NCBI GenBank assembly: GCA_023135745.1
Contig: JAGLSM010000152.1
Location: forward strand, 1 to 5,411
Length of the DNA stretch: 5,411 bases
Source: Spirochaetota bacterium
Lineage (GTDB): Bacteria > Spirochaetota > JAGLSM01
Direction: 5' to 3'
Shown in pieces: positions 4,586 to 5,411 of this stretch. The first letter of the stretch is position 1, and the number at the start of each line of letters is the position of its first letter. Both the position numbers and the translations under genes were made by a program. The notes under the pieces are model-generated. The model did not search any database. It was not told the DNA's origin and saw nothing but the letters and a program-made list of their open reading frames with translations.

Positions 4586-5164
4586 CTACTCAGACGTTTT
4601 AAATACATATTTGTTTGTGTAGTCAACGATGATCATTTGCACACCCTTTGGGTTTCCTCCCAATGCTACAATTGCCTCAAAGGAAAGAACATTCAGTTTT
4701 TCAATCTTCCCGGTGACAGATAAGGTCAGATCATGGAAGAAGAGGTCAAGAACACGCTGGTAAGCCTTGATTGCCTGATTGGTAATAACCGGATCACCCA
4801 AGCCGTTTGCACAGATTTCACCAAGAGCCTTTCCTACATAGTACTGAGGTTCTCCCCATGCTTCCTTGGTTAAAAAGGTAGCCCATAAGTAGAATTTTTC
4901 ATGAGCGTACTGTATGGGGAGGTCCTGAACATCCCATTTAAAGGTATTCCAGTCTCCGGTTATGAGAAAGTCCGTATATTTGTTGTCGCCGTCACTGAGA
5001 ACTGTGATATCAGGGTAGATTCCTGTATCAGGACCAATTAGTGTAAGCGCCTGATTCGGGACTAGATCCTTGCCGCTTAGATATGTCGGATTTACCGGGG
5101 TAGTACCGCAGCCCAGTAAAGAAACAAGTATTATTATATTAAGAATTAGAAATAATTTTTTCAT
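4586..5164 (-). CDS. Lipoprotein of unknown function
   Basis: This 192-aa protein has a textbook lipoprotein signal: MKK, hydrophobic 4-17, lipobox LLGC (Cys19). I do not recognise the family. The N-terminal half of the mature protein (about 20-80) has a beta-like pattern with PDITVLSDGD (51-60). The middle (about 86-142) looks helical: EKFYLWATFL, KALGEICANG, and NQAIKAYQRVLDLF, which is faintly TPR-like. It is unlike the four CBM-like proteins. Start support is excellent: GGGAGG (5178-5173) with an 8-nt spacer. The first G of this SD is the last base of the upstream gene's TAG, so translation is probably coupled to the beta-barrel gene. It may be a partner of that outer-membrane protein, but this rests on position only. 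Confidence 0.85.
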   Translation of the reverse strand: MKKLFLILNIIILVSLLGCGTTPVNPTYLSGKDLVPNQALTLIGPDTGIYPDITVLSDGDNKYTDFLITGDWNTFKWDVQDLPIQYAHEKFYLWATFLTKEAWGEPQYYVGKALGEICANGLGDPVITNQAIKAYQRVLDLFFHDLTLSVTGKIEKLNVLSFEAIVALGGNPKGVQMIIVDYTNKYVFKTSE

Positions 5165-5177
5165 TTTTCAAGCCTCC

Positions 5178-5411
5178 CTATAAAGTGATTTTGTAGTAAA
5201 ATGATATTTCATGCAGATGTCTGACTTTTCCGTCCAGGAATTCTTCCGGAGGAGAATTCTCATCCAGATTTCTGTATAGATACTTCAGACCAAACTTGCT
5301 TGCCAGTTTCATATTTAGAAGATTGTTGATGAGAAATGAGTAGTCAAAGTTGATCTGCCATGGATATGTGAGATTAAATTCACGCATATAATCGTATGGT
5401 CCCCATCCGTC
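5178..5411 (-). CDS. C-terminal part of a probable beta-barrel outer-membrane protein
   Basis: The frame is open to the right edge of the window; 77 codons are visible, starting DGWGPYDYMREFNLTYPW and ending in SFYYKITL then TAG (5180-5178). An ATG at 5387 lies inside the frame but has GWGPYDY coding just before it, so it is not taken as the start. Alternating aromatic/polar stretches (INFDYSFLI, FGLKYLYRNL, HLHEISFYYKITL) fit transmembrane beta strands, and the chain ends with such a strand. The last residue is Leu rather than the usual Phe. The exact family cannot be told from this fragment. It is the first visible gene of the minus-strand cluster, so a glycan or oligosaccharide pore is possible but unproven. 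Confidence 0.65.
   Translation of the reverse strand, partial: DGWGPYDYMREFNLTYPWQINFDYSFLINNLLNMKLASKFGLKYLYRNLDENSPPEEFLDGKVRHLHEISFYYKITL

Overview
This window looks like accessory carbohydrate-use DNA from an AT-rich, diderm bacterium. Almost everything is on the minus strand: one partial outer-membrane-type protein, five lipoproteins and one secreted GH16 beta-glucanase. Several genes have clear purine-rich Shine-Dalgarno (SD) sites (AGGAGG, GGGAGG, GGAG), which argues against typical Bacteroidetes. Several lipoboxes are loose (FMGC, FNAC), as often seen in spirochaetes. A Spirochaetota or similar environmental lineage is my guess, held with low confidence.

Layout, read along the minus strand from the right edge: the C-terminal 77 codons of a probable beta-barrel protein (5411-5178); an unrecognised lipoprotein (5164-4586); two related lipoproteins of 232 aa each (4555-3857 and 3818-3120); a 146-bp gap with a near-consensus sigma70-type promoter (TTGAAA-17-TATAAT) framed by a 10-bp inverted repeat; a GH16 laminarinase-type beta-1,3-glucanase lipoprotein (2973-2098); and two tandem paralogous lipoproteins (2072-1398 and 1303-620). 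Both lipoprotein pairs share one order of motifs: an EG-containing strand, a WxGIG motif, an NM/DM/DL(S)-x(4,5)-NG/NA-x-(L)HF-x-(F/V/L)K motif, a W-x(3)-I-x-I/V strand, an FFM/YFMF strand and a terminal D-x-V/L-x-(W/H). This resembles a jelly-roll carbohydrate-binding domain.

At the left edge is the 3' end of a plus-strand gene (1-141) with a strong intrinsic terminator. The 142-619 intergenic stretch between it and the minus-strand cluster holds dispersed short repeats of three kinds. One repeat copy supplies part of a likely terminator for the minus-strand operon.

How the genes may work together (inference): the GH16 enzyme cuts beta-1,3- or mixed-linkage glucan at the cell surface or in the periplasm. 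The four CBM-like lipoproteins could hold the polymer or its oligosaccharides in place of a CBM fused to the enzyme, which has none. The beta-barrel protein upstream could be the pore. This would be a counterpart of a Bacteroidetes polysaccharide-utilisation locus, but no SusC/SusD is seen. The enzyme and the last lipoprotein pair appear to have their own regulated promoter inside the cluster.
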